The notes: generated by a model not told the origin, from the sequence alone. A stretch of 64,000 nucleotides of DNA from Bactericera cockerelli (GCA_024516035.1 CM044966.1:2270287-2334286), one strand, 5' to 3'; positions 41,291 to 52,599 are shown, numbered from the stretch's first letter. Translations and numbers: made by a program.

Positions 41291-41413
41291 TAATGATAAT
41301 TGCTCAGGCGGTTCAAATAATACAATGAGGTCTTAGACCAGTAAAGGAGTAAGGTGTAGGGTGTGTAAGAGGCGACGCAGCCAATTCCATCAAATATTTG
41401 TCAAGGAAAGTGA

Positions 41414-41575
41414 ACCGACCTCAGTAGCTTGATCGATAAGGCGCCGGACCTTAAACCTGGAGGTCGGTGGTTCAAGTCCCGGTTTCAGCGTAAATTTAGT
41501 TAAGCGAGTTTGAGTAGTTGTGATATCACGATTGTGATTAACACAAAAATGAAAACTTTTTTAACTTTCTTTTTT
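41414..41575 (+). repeat. SINE-E, full length
   Basis: ACCGACCTCAGTAGCTTGAT CGATAAGG, GGTTCAAGTCCCGGTTTCAG, TTGAGTAGTTGTGATATCAC. Confidence 0.9.
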
Positions 41576-41839
41576 GTCAAGGAAAGTGAGTTTGTAAATT
41601 AAATGTCCTGACGTCTAGGGTGGGAGGAAACGAAGTTAGGGGGGTAAAGGTAGTTTAGAGGAAGTGAAAAACTGTTCTCATCTTAGGATTTTTGTTTATA
41701 CCTCAAGAACGCTATATTTTTGTACAATCTTTGTGCCCAGTAAACTGAAGCAAATGAGTTTTTAAATTTTAATGGAAGAAGAATTTTGATTCCATGCTAT
41801 TATTATTACTATTATTATTATTTAATAATAATTATTAAT

Positions 41840-42006
41840 AATTTATTAGGTAAGACAAAAATAGTAAAATATGTACAATGAAATTATGAAGAAAAAATAA
41901 ATACATTGAGCAAAAAAAAAAAAAGAACAAAAAGGATAATGAAATTATTGTCCTACCTAAAGGGCGGGGTTATTGCCTGTGGCAATCTCTTCCACCCAAC
42001 CCTTGT
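41840..42006 (-). repeat. T1 tail
   Basis: ATTGCC-TGT-GGCAAT at about 41972-41987. The 3' part is A-rich. Confidence 0.8.
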
Positions 42007-42156
42007 TGATGAAAAAAACTTGGACTTGACAAGTTGTTCTTGACAAGTTATTCATTTGGGATTTAGACATAATAATAATACGTCTTGGGTTACTGTACTT
42101 ACTGTTAAATCATAATAGCATGAAATCATGATAGAAGGTGCAAATCTAACCTCAAA

Positions 42157-42422
42157 GCCAGCCAGCGTCGATGGCATGTTGAATACACCAATTCCCTTCA
42201 GAACACCGAAGTTAAGCGACATCCAGCGAGGTTGAGACTTAGATGGGTGACCATTCAAATTCTAATTCTCGTGACGCTGGCTTTTCCCGGCCCCACTCAG
42301 GCTGGGTGAGGTCAATGTGAGTAGCAGGTTTGTGAGTTTCCTGCGAATGGAGGGTAAAACCCCCGTCGTGATATGACCATGGCAGTTGAAAGCGACGTTA
42401 AAACCCCACAAAAAAAAAAAAA
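42157..42422 (+). repeat. SINE-G1, complete, with 10-bp target-site duplication
   Basis: Flanked by TAACCTCAAA at 42147-42156 and 42423-42432. The 5S head, core and A-tail are intact; the C-box region reads AGATGGGTGACC. Confidence 0.94.
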
Positions 42423-42619
42423 TAACCTCAAAAAATGGAAGCTCTCAGATGATGACACATGTCCTTGTGGTGAACTCCAAGACATGCCCCACCTCCTGGT
42501 ATGTCCAGATCTTGAAGAATCCTACACCCAACAAGACCGCAAATAATATAGCCATCAAAACATCTACATATTGGAGAAATATTTGACATATTGGTTTTAC
42601 CGGACTCGGAAAGAAAGTA

Positions 42620-42829
42620 ATAATAATAATAATATCGCCTTATTTATACTGCCCGTTAAGACTATTAAAGTCCCATTATTCCAGCAGTAAGCCCAAGACA
42701 TATTATTATGTGGTAAAAATCCCAAATGGGAGGATAACTTGTCATGTCCCGGCTGGGTTTCGAACCCACGGCATCTGGATTATCTGGATTCACAGAGTGC
42801 CGCCTTTACCACTGAGCTACCGGGACAGT
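42620..42829 (-). repeat. SINE-D, full length
   Basis: TATCGCCTTATTTATACTGC to GAGCTACCGGGACAG. Contains the GACTATTAAAGTCC hairpin. Confidence 0.92.
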
Positions 42830-43101
42830 AAGTAAGTAAGCATGAAACCAAAATTCTTCTTCAAAATTCTGCTATCCATTCCAACCGGTTTTTTTAAGAC
42901 ATTTATTAATTGGACTATTTCACATATACATTTTTCATATCATTTTGGCGAGAATTTCTTTTTCTCGCATCGGTTTTCATAATCCATTTCTCACACGACA
43001 AGGAGCCAACTGCTGTGAATTCGGGGTCCTGAAATCCCTCTGGTAATGAGATCTTCAAATATTCTTGTTTTTCGAATGTAATTTGATTCTACAGTTTTCT
43101 A

Positions 43102-43137
<36 letters not shown>

Positions 43138-43155
43138 AGAAAGACGTTCAAAAAA
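42830..43155. other. Unannotated; poly-A run
   Basis: A run of about 30 A at 43106-43135. No gene. Confidence 0.45.
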
Positions 43156-43159
43156 ACGT

Positions 43160-43490
43160 CGCTACTTTGCTTTCAACTTCATGGTCATATCACGACGGGG
43201 GTGTTAACCTCCATTCTCAGGAAAATCACAAAGTTGCTACCCACACATAATTCACTCAGCCTGGTTTAGGGCGGAATGCCAGCATCACGATGTCTTCACC
43301 TCGCTGGACGTTGCTTATCTTTGGTGATATTGTATGTTTTTTTTTTTTAGAATTTATTGTTTGTTTGACATCTCGTAAGATCATCGAAGTTAAACAACGT
43401 CCTACGAGATGAAGACTTTGTGATGCTGGCATTCCGGGCCAACCCAGGCTGATGAGGTTTATATGACCATACAGTTGAAAGTGACGTCAA
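43160..43490. repeat. Two SINE-G2 copies in opposite orientation
   Basis: 43160-43345 (-) has the core complement and GACGTTGCTTATCTTTGGTG. 43375-43490 (+) has CGTAAGATCATCGAAGTTAA and a shortened core. The pair forms an imperfect inverted repeat. Confidence 0.82.
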
Positions 43491-43659
43491 AGAAAATTAA
43501 AATAACCCTCTCTTTTCTACATCTGATCTCAAAGGGTCTTTGTGACGATGCAATTTTTGATAATAATAATATCAATATCAAGTTATTTATGTACGTATTG
43601 TTTTTAAAACCTATGTATGCATGTATGCCAAAAATAAATGAGTGAATTCTTTGATAATA

Positions 43660-43790
43660 ATAATAATACTCTTTATTGGAAGGTAATTACCAGGCGAGGT
43701 TCATAGTTAAAGCATTTTCTACCACCTAACACTCAGAGTCTTATTATTATGTGGTCACAAATTCAATTTAATGAGGAAAAATTGAGATAA
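43660..43790 (-). repeat. SINE-C 3' half
   Basis: GGAAGGTAATTACCAGGCGA, AGTTAAAGCATTTTCTACCA and GTGGTCACAAATTCAATTTA. Confidence 0.82.
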
Positions 43791-43979
43791 TAATAATGAG
43801 GTTAAAAGAAAGAGAGACTATTGAGTTCAGATCTGCATTAACCCCACATTGTCCTATTCATTGAGCAGATAATTTACAAAGAAGGAGTCACAGCATTTGA
43901 ATAAAGATAATTTGAAAATTGTACAAAAAAAATTCACGCATCGAAAAGTTTTGAAATAAAAAAGAAACCACGTGAGAAA

Positions 43980-44300
43980 AAAAATACACTACCAATATGG
44001 ACACAATACTTCCTCGTGAATGGTAATGAAAATTTTCAACTTTTACTATCGCTAGAATCACAGTTCTTACTGAATCACTTCAATCACTTGTATTTACAAA
44101 AGTTCAGTAGGTTCTGAGATTTGTGCGATACAAGGAATATATTTAACAGACCGACAGACAAAGAACTCTGGTTGCTCAGGAGGTTATGAAACGTCCAGAA
44201 ATATACAAAACTAATTTTACGCAAAAAAATATTACTATTATTTACAAAACGAACACAATACTTCCGAATTCTAATATCGGAAACTATCTGGAAGTAAAAC
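43980..44300. repeat. R2 fragment
   Basis: CACAATACTTCCTCGTGAAT, GACCGACAGACAAAG and CTCAGGAGGTTATGAAACGT. Confidence 0.6.
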
Positions 44301-44690
44301 AATTATTCAACCTAACATAACCATCCCTATTTTTCTTCTTCAAATAATTCAATTAGAAATTAATCAAACATTGATTCTCCCTGTTCAATTGCTTACATAC
44401 CCGCAAACTGGTAATGATAATTTCGTACAAGCGCCGTTATAATTACAAACAGATCTGAATTTTTCGAGTTAAAAATTTTTCCAGATTTTTTTATGCTTAA
44501 AACTTTCTCATCAAGTCTACCGTAAGAACAATTGATTTAATTTTTTGACTTTGAAAGGGTTGAGTTCGCGCCTTTTCATTGTCAATTAAGGGCTAATCTG
44601 TTGGTCTAATTTGCGTGGAAATTAATTATCATGATAGATTATTTTTTTATGAATTATTAGTTGGAAATATCTATCTATGGAATATATTTT
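44301..44690. other. Unannotated AT-rich stretch
   Basis: No frame or family recognised. Confidence 0.4.
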
Positions 44691-44696
44691 TGACAT

Positions 44697-44945
44697 TTTC
44701 ATGTCTTTGCTCTGGCACATAACCAAAATTATGTAACGAAATATTAAATTATAAAAAGAGAGAAGAGAAAAAGTTTGTGTCATGCGCACAATAACGAAAT
44801 ATTAAATTATAAAAAGAGAGAAGAGAAAAAGTATGTGTCATGCACACAATACGAAATTTGGTCAGTTAAGTTTTAGACCTTGAATAGTAAAGATGAAAAT
44901 GTCCCAATGGTTGCAGACTCGTATGCAAGCGTTTTTATTATAAAG
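44697..44945 (-). repeat. K dispersed repeat
   Basis: Inverse of 23710-23985. Here the internal unit is AACGAAATATTAAATTATAA AAAGAGAGAAGAG, twice. Confidence 0.75.
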
Positions 44946-45029
44946 AATTTCAAACAAAATGTAGGCAGATCCTTTCCTGTCGTTTTACACACGTCGTAAC
45001 TATGGAATATGGTTTTCTTATATAAGAAA

Positions 45030-45860
45030 GATTAAAAATAGGGAGAGAGATAGTGAGAGATAAAAAGAGATATCTGTAATAAGAAAGAGGTATAGAGAGA
45101 AGAGTAGGGGAGAGAGAGAATATGGTTTTTTTATGTAAGAAAGATTAAAAATAAGGGAGAGAGATAGTGAGAGATAAGAAAGGATAGAAAGAAATAGGTA
45201 TAGAGAGAAGAGTAGGAGAGAGAGAAAGAGAGAGAAAAAAAAAGATGTCGAAAGAGAGAGGGAGACAGATAAGCGTAGAAGAGAGTGTGTGTGAGAGAGA
45301 AAGAGATACAGAAACAAAGAGAAAGATAGATAAAAAGAGATATGGAAAGAAAGAGGGAACGAGAAAGAGATACAGAAACAAAGAGAAAGATAGATAAAAA
45401 GAGATAGGGAAAGAAAGAGGGAACGAGAAAGAGATACAGAAACAAAGAGAAAGATAGATAAAAAGAGATAGGAAAGAAAGAGGGAACGAGAAAGAGATAC
45501 AGAAAAAAGAGAAAGATAGATAAAAAGAGATATGGAAAGAAAGAGGGAACGAGAAAGAGATACAGAAATAAAGAGAAAGATAGATAAAAAGAGATATGGA
45601 AAGAAAGAGGGAACGAGAAAGAGATACAGAAATAAAGAGAAAGATAGATAAAAAGAGATATGGAAAGAAAGAGGGAACGAGAAAGAGATACAGAAATAAA
45701 GAGAAAGATAGATAAAAAGAGATATGGAAAGAAAGAGGGAACGAGAAAGAGATACAGAAATAAAGAGAAAGATAGATAAAAAGAGATATGGAAAGAAAGA
45801 GGGAACGAGAAAGAGATACAAAAGAAAAGAAAGAAATAAGAAAGAAGGGGAAGATGGAGA
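45030..45860. repeat. GA-rich 64-bp tandem repeat
   Basis: From about 45300 the unit AAGAGGGAACGAGAAAGAGA TACAG recurs every 60-64 bp, about eight times. Before this come two copies of a TATGGTTTT-led unit (45008 and 45122). The 287-residue frame on the minus strand is an artefact. Confidence 0.93.
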
Positions 45861-46033
45861 TTTGTTAAAATTATAAAACAATTTATTTATTAATTTAATT
45901 CTTTAATTAAATAACTTTAAATTTCACCAAATATAAATCTAGCTAATAATAAATAAAAAATAAAAATATAAATAGAAAAAAAAAAAAAAAAAAGAAAATC
46001 GATCAATTTTAACATAGGTAATAGATATTCTGA

Positions 46034-46480
46034 CTAGGGATTATTAACTAAACTATCTTTTTTTTCTTTAATGCATTTCTTAAACAGTTTTGTATCAGCT
46101 TCATCAATAAATTCTTGGCAATATGTATTTAATAATTGGGGAACAATATAATCTAAACGTCTTCTACCCCAGGTAAATGTATTCAGCTTGGTTCTATAAA
46201 AATCCTGTTGACGTAAGCTATAGGGCTGAGCAATTAACTTCCTATAATTTGAATTTTGGAAATTTAAACACAAAATGGTAAGTTTGTACAGCTGATCAGG
46301 GGTAAGTATTGTTACATCGTCTCTATTAAAAAACAACAACTTTTTAATCTTTCTTTGTACTCTACATACTTTCTCTAGATCAGTTTTTGGTACAAATGAA
46401 TATATGGTAACCCCATACCTAAGCAGTGACTCAACAAGAGAGAAATAAATAGTTTTCTTAGTACTAAGAGAGAGAAATAG
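46034..46480 (-). pseudogene. Non-LTR retrotransposon reverse transcriptase, C-terminal fragment
   Basis: The minus-strand frame is open from about 46480 to the stop at 46034. Its start reads YFSLVESLLRYGVTIYSF, the segment after the catalytic RT motifs where many CR1/Jockey-group ORF2 proteins have Y-x-S-L-x-x-S-x-L-x-Y-G-I-x-x-W. RVQRKIKKLL (the usual LQKKAIR position), DQLYKLTILCLNF and RRLDYIVPQLLN follow, the latter at the place of the family's F-x-Y-x-G-P-x-L-W-N. The catalytic YADD box and everything upstream are lost into a (GA)n tract at 46470-46860. Downstream lies an A-rich 3' region without a T1-type stem-loop. The exact clade is uncertain. Confidence 0.65.
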
Positions 46481-46860
46481 CTACAGAAAACAAAGAGAAA
46501 GAAGAAGAGAGATAAAGGAAAAAATATAATCCAAGAAAGTGAAAGAGAAAAAGATTTGGATAAATTATTAAAAGATCTACAAAAGGAGTATAGAGAGAAG
46601 AGAGGAAAAGACGAAGAGAGAGATAGAGAGAAAAAGAAAGAGATTGAGAGTAAAAATAAGAGAGGGAGTGAGATAGAGAGAAAGAGATAGAGAGAGATTT
46701 ATAGATATAGAAAGAGATAGATATAGAGAGAGAGGGATAAAAAAAGAGAGATAGAGATAGAAAGAGAGAAAGGGAGATAGAGATAGAGATAAAGAGAGGG
46801 AGAAAGGGAGAGATAGAGATAGAAAAGAGAGAGAAAGGAAGAGATAGAGAGCACATTAGA
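46470..46860. repeat. (GA)n tract
   Basis: Irregular GAGATAGA-type repeat abutting the RT fragment. Confidence 0.93.
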
Positions 46861-47465
46861 TCTGCCATTGTTCTGAATGAAAGTTAAAATGAAAAGTTTT
46901 AAATCACTTAACAACTTGTTAATTCCATTTTTATTATGTTCAATTCAATAAAGCTTTTGATGAAGTGAGCTCCTGTTGTGTAAGTGGGATATTGCTATTA
47001 TTATTATCAACCCTTTAATAAGATATACAGGGTTGTTGCATTCGGATGTTTTTTTTTTAACGTCTCTTGCAACCTCAAGGTTTTTTTTAACTAAAATATT
47101 TATTTTATATTTATTCACAGGGACAATACGAGTAATTTGAAAATATAAATAAGTGTCTCATGATTCAACCTAACATTTAAAATTGTAGTTTTTATAAATT
47201 ATTAATTAGCCATAATACGTACACTTGCATAATACTTTATATTATAAAATGTATTATGGCGAGTGAAAAATGCAAAGAATTCGCTGATTTCTCTGCTTAA
47301 TGCGAGACAATTTTATCATAACTAATGCAAAGGGCACCCAGTATAAATACGAAAAAGATTTGCAAGGGGTAGACATCAATAGACGTGTACTTAAAACGCT
47401 GCCATGTTAAAACAAAAGTCATGTTACGAATCTACTTGAGTGATCAGGCGATGAGTGAAATTATG
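46861..47465. other. Unannotated stretch
   Basis: TATACAGGGTTGTTGCATTC at 47030 resembles a transposon terminus, but no partner was found. Confidence 0.4.
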
Positions 47466-47524
47466 AAGTCAAATATCTCGAGAACGTCATATTCAAATAA
47501 TGATGTTCTCGAGATATTTGACTT
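47466..47524. other. Perfect 20-bp inverted repeat
   Basis: AAGTCAAATATCTCGAGAAC (47466-47485) and its exact inverse at 47505-47524, with a 19-base loop. A poly-T of about 22 bases follows closely. Confidence 0.95.
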
Positions 47525-47860
47525 GGGATCATTTTTTTTTTTTTTTTTTTTTTTCTTGTATTACTGAATGATCATGATTTGAATATAATAGGTGGATTGA
47601 CAATTTTTTATTATAAAAAAAGCCTAGCACATATTTAATAAGTACTTAAATTAGCCTGTAGGATTTCTGATTTAAAATTTTGTCTTTGTCTTTTTGATAT
47701 TTATATTCTTTTCATACATTTAAATGTAAAGAAATAAAAGGTATTTGTTGAGAAAAAAGAAATTCAATTATTAATTTTTTTGTAGACAGTACTTGTATTT
47801 TGAATATTTTTGTTTTGACATTTTCAACTTATGTGATTTATTTTTATATTAAGTAAAAGA
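47525..47860. other. Unannotated AT-rich stretch
   Basis: Nothing recognised beyond the poly-T. Confidence 0.4.
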
Positions 47861-47861
47861 T

Positions 47862-48145
47862 GAGTGTGTCACAGCCTTTTTTTCATAGCTATGAAACAGG
47901 AGCTACCGTAGACGCTTGTGGTCTGTGTTGTAGCCTGCCCATCCGTAGTATGCCTCCCCTCTGATGGGCGAGAAGTGACACAATACTTCTCATTTAGGTG
48001 CAGGGTCAACAAGAGCGCACCGGAAGGTATCCCTTACAAACAACTGTATTCAAACTTGGACTACAAATTTTTGTCAGCACGGGGGATCGAACCCAGGATC
48101 TTCCGCATGGCAAGCGAGTGCTTAACCTCTGAGCTAATCGCAAAG
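47862..48145 (-). repeat. SINE-A, full length
   Basis: From GTGTCACAGCC through TATGAAACAGGAGCTACCGT, GATGGGCGAGAAGTGACAC to head complement GGGGGATCGAACCCAGGATC and GAGCTAATCGC. Confidence 0.92.
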
Positions 48146-48399
48146 ATATCTCAATGATAAATTAATAAAGTCATTCGAAAACTCACTCCAACTTATCATT
48201 GCGAATTTAAACATTAATTTCAACCCTCATATTCGGGGCTAAGCACAGCCTGCGGCTGCTGAGCCACAATGGGTTAGCATCAACCCTCACGTATGTACTG
48301 ATAAGATTTGTGAGAGAGTATAGAGGAGGAGGGGGGGGGTATTTACACTTGGACATTCAATATTTAACCCCTTCTTGTAGGTATGGGAATGATCGAGAT

Positions 48400-48960
48400 A
48401 GGCCAATTATTATTACTTCTCAGAAATTTCGAACATTAGAAATCGGAGGTATTGTGTTTCTTTTTGCTCCGATTTCAATTTATTTTCATATTTCTGGACG
48501 TTTGATAACTTAATGAGCAACTTTGGTTCGTCTGTCGATCTGTTAAAAATATTCCTTTTAACGCGCAAATCTCAGAAGCTACTGAACGGATTTTGACAAA
48601 ATTTTGTACCCATATAGGTGGCTATCCAATTCATCAACTTCGCACTAGCGGTTCCTGGTGAAAGAGACCATGCGCGGGACAACTAACTTTTTACTCATAC
48701 GCTTATATCTCGTGAATGGTACACCCGATTTTGAAGAAATTTTGAATGTACATGTGTATTAGCGTTTTGCATAGTTCATTTATATTTTTTTTTTAATAAA
48801 ATTTCATTGAGCTTTGATATTGAGGAAAGCTTTGATATTGAGGACAAAAAAGTCAAAAATTAATGTCCCCACGCCTTGCCCATACAGAATTTTGTAGAAT
48901 ACCTAGGTATAGAATGTATGAAAAACGAACAAAAATTCTGTTTCAAAAATCTGACCCTAG
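48400..48960. repeat. R2 dispersed repeat
   Basis: GAACATTAGAAATCGGAGGT, TCATATTTCTGGACGTTTGA, CTTATATCTCGTGAATGGTA. Reversed relative to 18900. Confidence 0.62.
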
Positions 48961-49325
48961 CCTACCCGGGCAGACTCAAAGGGTTAACTAGAATTGAACA
49001 ATGAAAGAGGGCAGTGGGGGGGGGACGCCCCGATTTGTATTTGAAGAGAGAAATCAGTGAGTAAACAGACAACAGTGGTACGAAATAAAGTTAATAAGAA
49101 ATGAAATTTATAAAAATCAGAGTGAGCAAATACGAGGGCGGTCAGATTAAAAAGAAATTAATAAAATTTCTCGACCATTTAGTTTCGGTGCTGTTAATAA
49201 CAAGGGCAGGCGGTGGGAAATGTTTGGGGGGTGCCCCCACATCATCAACATCATAGGGTGGCGATCTTTCGGGGGAAGTCCCCACCGAAAGAGTAATATT
49301 CGATCGGCAAAGAAAAAGGTGCCGT
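48961..49325. other. Unannotated stretch
   Basis: A G-rich patch at 49011-49030 and GGGGGAAGTCCCCACCG at 49270. No gene. Confidence 0.4.
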
Positions 49326-49329
49326 CCTT

Positions 49330-49415
49330 GTGAACGATGGTAACCAGACAGTGGAGGAATGACTCAGCACTTCTACCACTGTCTTTACAAAGAGGCTAAT
49401 AAATGACAATTGACA
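49330..49415 (+). repeat. L repeat, short copy without VNTR
   Basis: CCAGACAGTGGAGGAATGAC TCAGCACTTCTACCACTGTC matches 14260-14330. Confidence 0.82.
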
Positions 49416-49419
49416 CTAT

Positions 49420-49592
49420 TAATAGTAAAAATATCGCCTTATATAATATACTGGCCGATTAGGACTATTGAGTCCCATTATTACAGCAATCAGCCCAAAC
49501 GGGAGTGTAACTTGTCATGTCCCGTCTGGGTTTTGAACCCGTGACCTCTGGATCACCAGTCACACCTTGACCACTGAGCTACCAGGACAGTC
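49420..49592 (-). repeat. SINE-D
   Basis: TATCGCCTTATATAATATAC to GAGCTACCAGGAC. Diverged. Confidence 0.82.
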
Positions 49593-49726
49593 TCTCTTCC
49601 AGTATCTAACATAGAGTTTGAGCTTGTTTACCATGCCAATTCTAATAATTATGCATACGTTTTTACTTCCAAGAAGTTTCTAATTTCGCTGACTGAAAGT
49701 ACATGAAATGCATGGGAACTATGTTT

Positions 49727-50095
49727 TCCGTAACCTTACACTCTGCCGGGCTGTCTCTTTCTTTGTATAGGCGTTCTTCACACCTCGGCCGAGGTGTTTG
49801 ATATTAGAAATCGGAAAGTATTGTGTTTGTTTTTTTAAAAGAAAATATTATTTTGCTCCGATTTCATTTTTTTCATATTTCTGAACGTTTCATAACCTCC
49901 TGAGCAACTTTGGTTTTGTGTCTGTCTTTCGGTCTGTCGATCTGTTAAATACTTTCCTTGTAACGCGCAAATCTCAGAAACTACAGAAGGTCTTGTGACG
50001 AAATTTCGTACATTTATAGACAACGTTCTGCAGATGGTCCCATGATAAATTTATCAACTTCTTACTAGCAGTTCTCGGTGATGTGTTGATTTTCT
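49727..50095. repeat. Palindromic CGGCCG motif repeat plus R2 copy
   Basis: 49727-49799 is the inverse of 7503-7577 (CACACCTCGGCCGAGGTG). From 49800, R2: TAGAAATCGGAAAGTATTGT, CATAACCTCCTGAGCAACTT. Confidence 0.7.
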
Positions 50096-50425
50096 TCTTT
50101 TTTTAACAATTTTTACAGATGTTTATTATTATAATAATAATTAATAGTGTACGGGAGTATATTTACGGGAATGGCTCCATTTACAATGTCGACAGGAAAA
50201 ATGTCCCTTGTGCAACAAAGGTTTATAACATTTGATAAAATCTATCAAAAAATACAGGAATACAATATATATCTACATTTGATAAGTTTAAAATTGAAAT
50301 AATGTAAATAAGTAAAAAAAAAAAGAAAAAAAAAGAGATTAATCATCATCTATAGTTAACAATATAAAAAAATCTAGAAAGTGTAAATAAATAAAATAAG
50401 TAAATTACAGGTACCATGTTTTAGC
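50096..50425. other. Unannotated AT-rich stretch
   Basis: No gene. Confidence 0.4.
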
Positions 50426-50427
50426 GG

Positions 50428-50490
50428 GCAGAAAATGCTTTGAGCATTAACCTCGCCTGATGGTTACTTTCCACTAAAGGGTGTTACTTT
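50428..50490 (+). repeat. T2 tail with intact stem-loop
   Basis: GGGCAGAAAATGCT-TTG-AGCATTAACC, CGCCTGATGGTTACTTTCC. Stem AATGCT/AGCATT. Confidence 0.82.
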
Positions 50491-50494
50491 TTTT

Positions 50495-50645
50495 AAAAAA
50501 GTTATTATAATTGTGTTAATCACAATCATGATGTCACAACCATTAAAACTCGCTTTACTAAATTTACGCTCAAACTGGGACTTGAACCACAGACCTCCTG
50601 GTTACAAGTCCGATGCCTTATCGATCCAGCTACTGAGGCCGGTTA
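50495..50645 (-). repeat. SINE-E
   Basis: ATCATGATGTCACAACC, GGGACTTGAACCACAGACCT and CAGCTACTGAGGCCGGTT. Confidence 0.87.
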
Positions 50646-50940
50646 AAGAATGCTACTATTTTAATTTTAATGTTATTTTAGAGTGCTGTGTGATGTTGCG
50701 AAATGTTCGTAATGCATGCTCCGATCACCGCAAATCAGCCGATATTTCTCAACGAAAATGGGGAAGTAAAAAAGCAAATAGACAACTCCTCCCTCGTCCC
50801 TCCTCCACTTTCTTCATATCCTTTTCTTACACAGAGCATCTATGTTTTCTTTGGCTCCTTCTTTTCTCATCTCCTCCAGGAACTCATCCCTCTTCCACTC
50901 CGATGAAATATACTGGGCTGCAAAATTTTGTGAACAGTAA
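50646..50940. other. Unannotated, relatively GC-rich
   Basis: A 154-residue plus-strand frame begins inside the neighbouring SINE and runs across this stretch. It has no recognisable domain and is not called a gene. Confidence 0.4.
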
Positions 50941-50944
50941 CCAT

Positions 50945-51125
50945 TTATTTACATATAGTCTGGCTGGGGGACTATAAACAGCGAGTAGACCAGCATTGGC
51001 TTGGTTCTGGGGACCCTTGTCAATTATTAGCCTCCTTGTAAAGACAGTGGTAGAAGTGCTGAGTCATTCCTCCACTGTCTGGCTACCATTGTTCACGATG
51101 ACGCCTCCCTATGGTGATGATAACG
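50945..51125 (-). repeat. L repeat with one VNTR unit
   Basis: Inverse of 14250-14400: CAGCATTGGCTTGGTTCTGG, GGTAGAAGTGCTGAGTCATT. Confidence 0.85.
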
Positions 51126-51245
51126 ATTTATAGCAGCTACATCAATTTCGTTTCTTCTTAAAAATAATGAGTGTTTTACAGTTTTTATTTTATTTTATAA
51201 TGTCGGCCACAACGAGGACCCTGGCCTATACCATACACATAATAT

Positions 51246-51466
51246 AATAATAATAATATCGCCTTATTTATACTGCCCGATTAGGACTATTAAAGTCCCA
51301 TTATTCCAGCAGTAAGACTAAAACATATTAAATGTATGTGGTAATTTGGCAAAAATCCCAAAGGAGAGGATAACTTGTCCTGTCCCGGATGGGTTTCGAA
51401 CCCAAGACATCTGGACACTCTGGATTCACAGAGTGCCGCCTTTACCACTGAGCTACCGGGACTAAC
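51246..51466 (-). repeat. SINE-D, full length
   Basis: TATCGCCTTATTTATACTGC to GAGCTACCGGGAC. Confidence 0.92.
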
Positions 51467-52025
51467 ATACACCCTAAAGGCTCATCCCCAGACCCTGAAA
51501 CAGTAGTAGGTTAGCTGCGACTTTGTAACCGTTGAGATTTCTGCCCGAGGCTGGCGTCCTATTTAGATTTTTTAAAAACCCTTCCTTAGTACGGACATAA
51601 ATATCAAAAGGAGACTCTTCACCAAATTTCTAATGGTTTCTTCAATTCTTTTTTCTGACGGTTCATTCATAATTAATAGTACAATAAGTAATTGTATTTA
51701 TTTTAAATAAAATTATTACAATGGTTGGTATATTGAAAACATTCATTCATAATTAAATAATAATTATGTCAAGACCATTAGTTTGTCAAAAAAAAAAAAC
51801 GAACACAATAGGTACTTCTAATATGAGAATTTTTTGGGAGTAATAAAGGAATTATTAATAATTTTGTTTAAAAAAATAGGAATCATTTGCATCAGCCATT
51901 TGTTCCCCCCAAGTGCTACTGTTCCAATAATTTTGTGGCTGAGTGTAGAAAGAGGGGGGACTCGTAGAACGAAATTTAATAAAATTTAGATTAAACCCAT
52001 ATTAAAAAGTTTCGCTATCTGAATT
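51467..52025. other. Weak repeat similarity only
   Basis: 51630-51700 (TTCTTCAATTCTTTTTTCTG ACGG) matches the region upstream of the odorant receptor. 51795-51835 resembles an R2 end. Confidence 0.4.
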
Positions 52026-52027
52026 TT

Positions 52028-52165
52028 TATTTCTCTTTCTTTCTTTCTTTCCTTCTCTCTTTCTTCTCTCTCTCTCTCTTCTTCTCTCTCTCTCTCTCTT
52101 TCTTTCTCTCTCTCTTTTCTCTCTCTCTTTCTCTCTCTCTCTTTCTCTTTTACTTTCTCTCATTT
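52028..52165. repeat. (CT)n microsatellite
   Basis: Simple repeat. Confidence 0.95.
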
Positions 52166-52307
52166 CGATTTCAAGATTTGTTTGTTTACTTGATACTTTG
52201 TGAAAGTCAGGTAGGTTGGGGTGAATTGAACTTGCGTTGAGAGATGGAATGAGTCACGTGATTCTAGAGTTATTGAATATAAGTTCTAACAAAAGTATTT
52301 AGAATGA

Positions 52308-52565
52308 AAAACCGACCTCAGTAGCTTGCTCGGAAGAGAATGCCGTTGGCATTAGCACCGCCTTGATCAAGTTTTGTTTTATTCATTTCAATATCTTTGT
52401 AGTATATATTCTATGTCATTTTGTAAATAAAACTTGATTCAACATGTTTAATAATAATAAAGCGACGGACTTGTAACCTGTAGGTCGGTGGTTCAAGTCC
52501 CGGTTTCAGCGTAGATTTAGTAAAGCGAGTTTGAGTAGTTGTGACATCACGAAAGTGATATGAAT
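52308..52565 (+). repeat. SINE-E split by a T3 tail
   Basis: ACCGACCTCAGTAGCTTG and GCGACGGACTTGTAACCTGT are parted by T3 (52333-52452). T3 reads GGAAGAGAATGCC-GTT-GGCATTAGC, then AAGTTTTGTTTTATTC and an ATAATAATAA end. Confidence 0.85.
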
Positions 52566-52599
52566 GCACAGTGTAGGTACACGAACTTTATAATAATAA

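Noticed and set aside
45018..45881. 287-residue membrane protein on the minus strand
   Set aside because: The frame is a translation of a GA-rich 64-bp repeat (Phe/Leu/Ser periodic). The same reasoning applies to long frames at 12213-12594, 12724-13096, 18170-18588, 29952-30356, 34261-34665, 37459-37956, 46464-46914 and 52983-53507.
50513..50977. 154-residue protein
   Set aside because: It starts inside a SINE-E and has no recognisable domain or consistent codon use.
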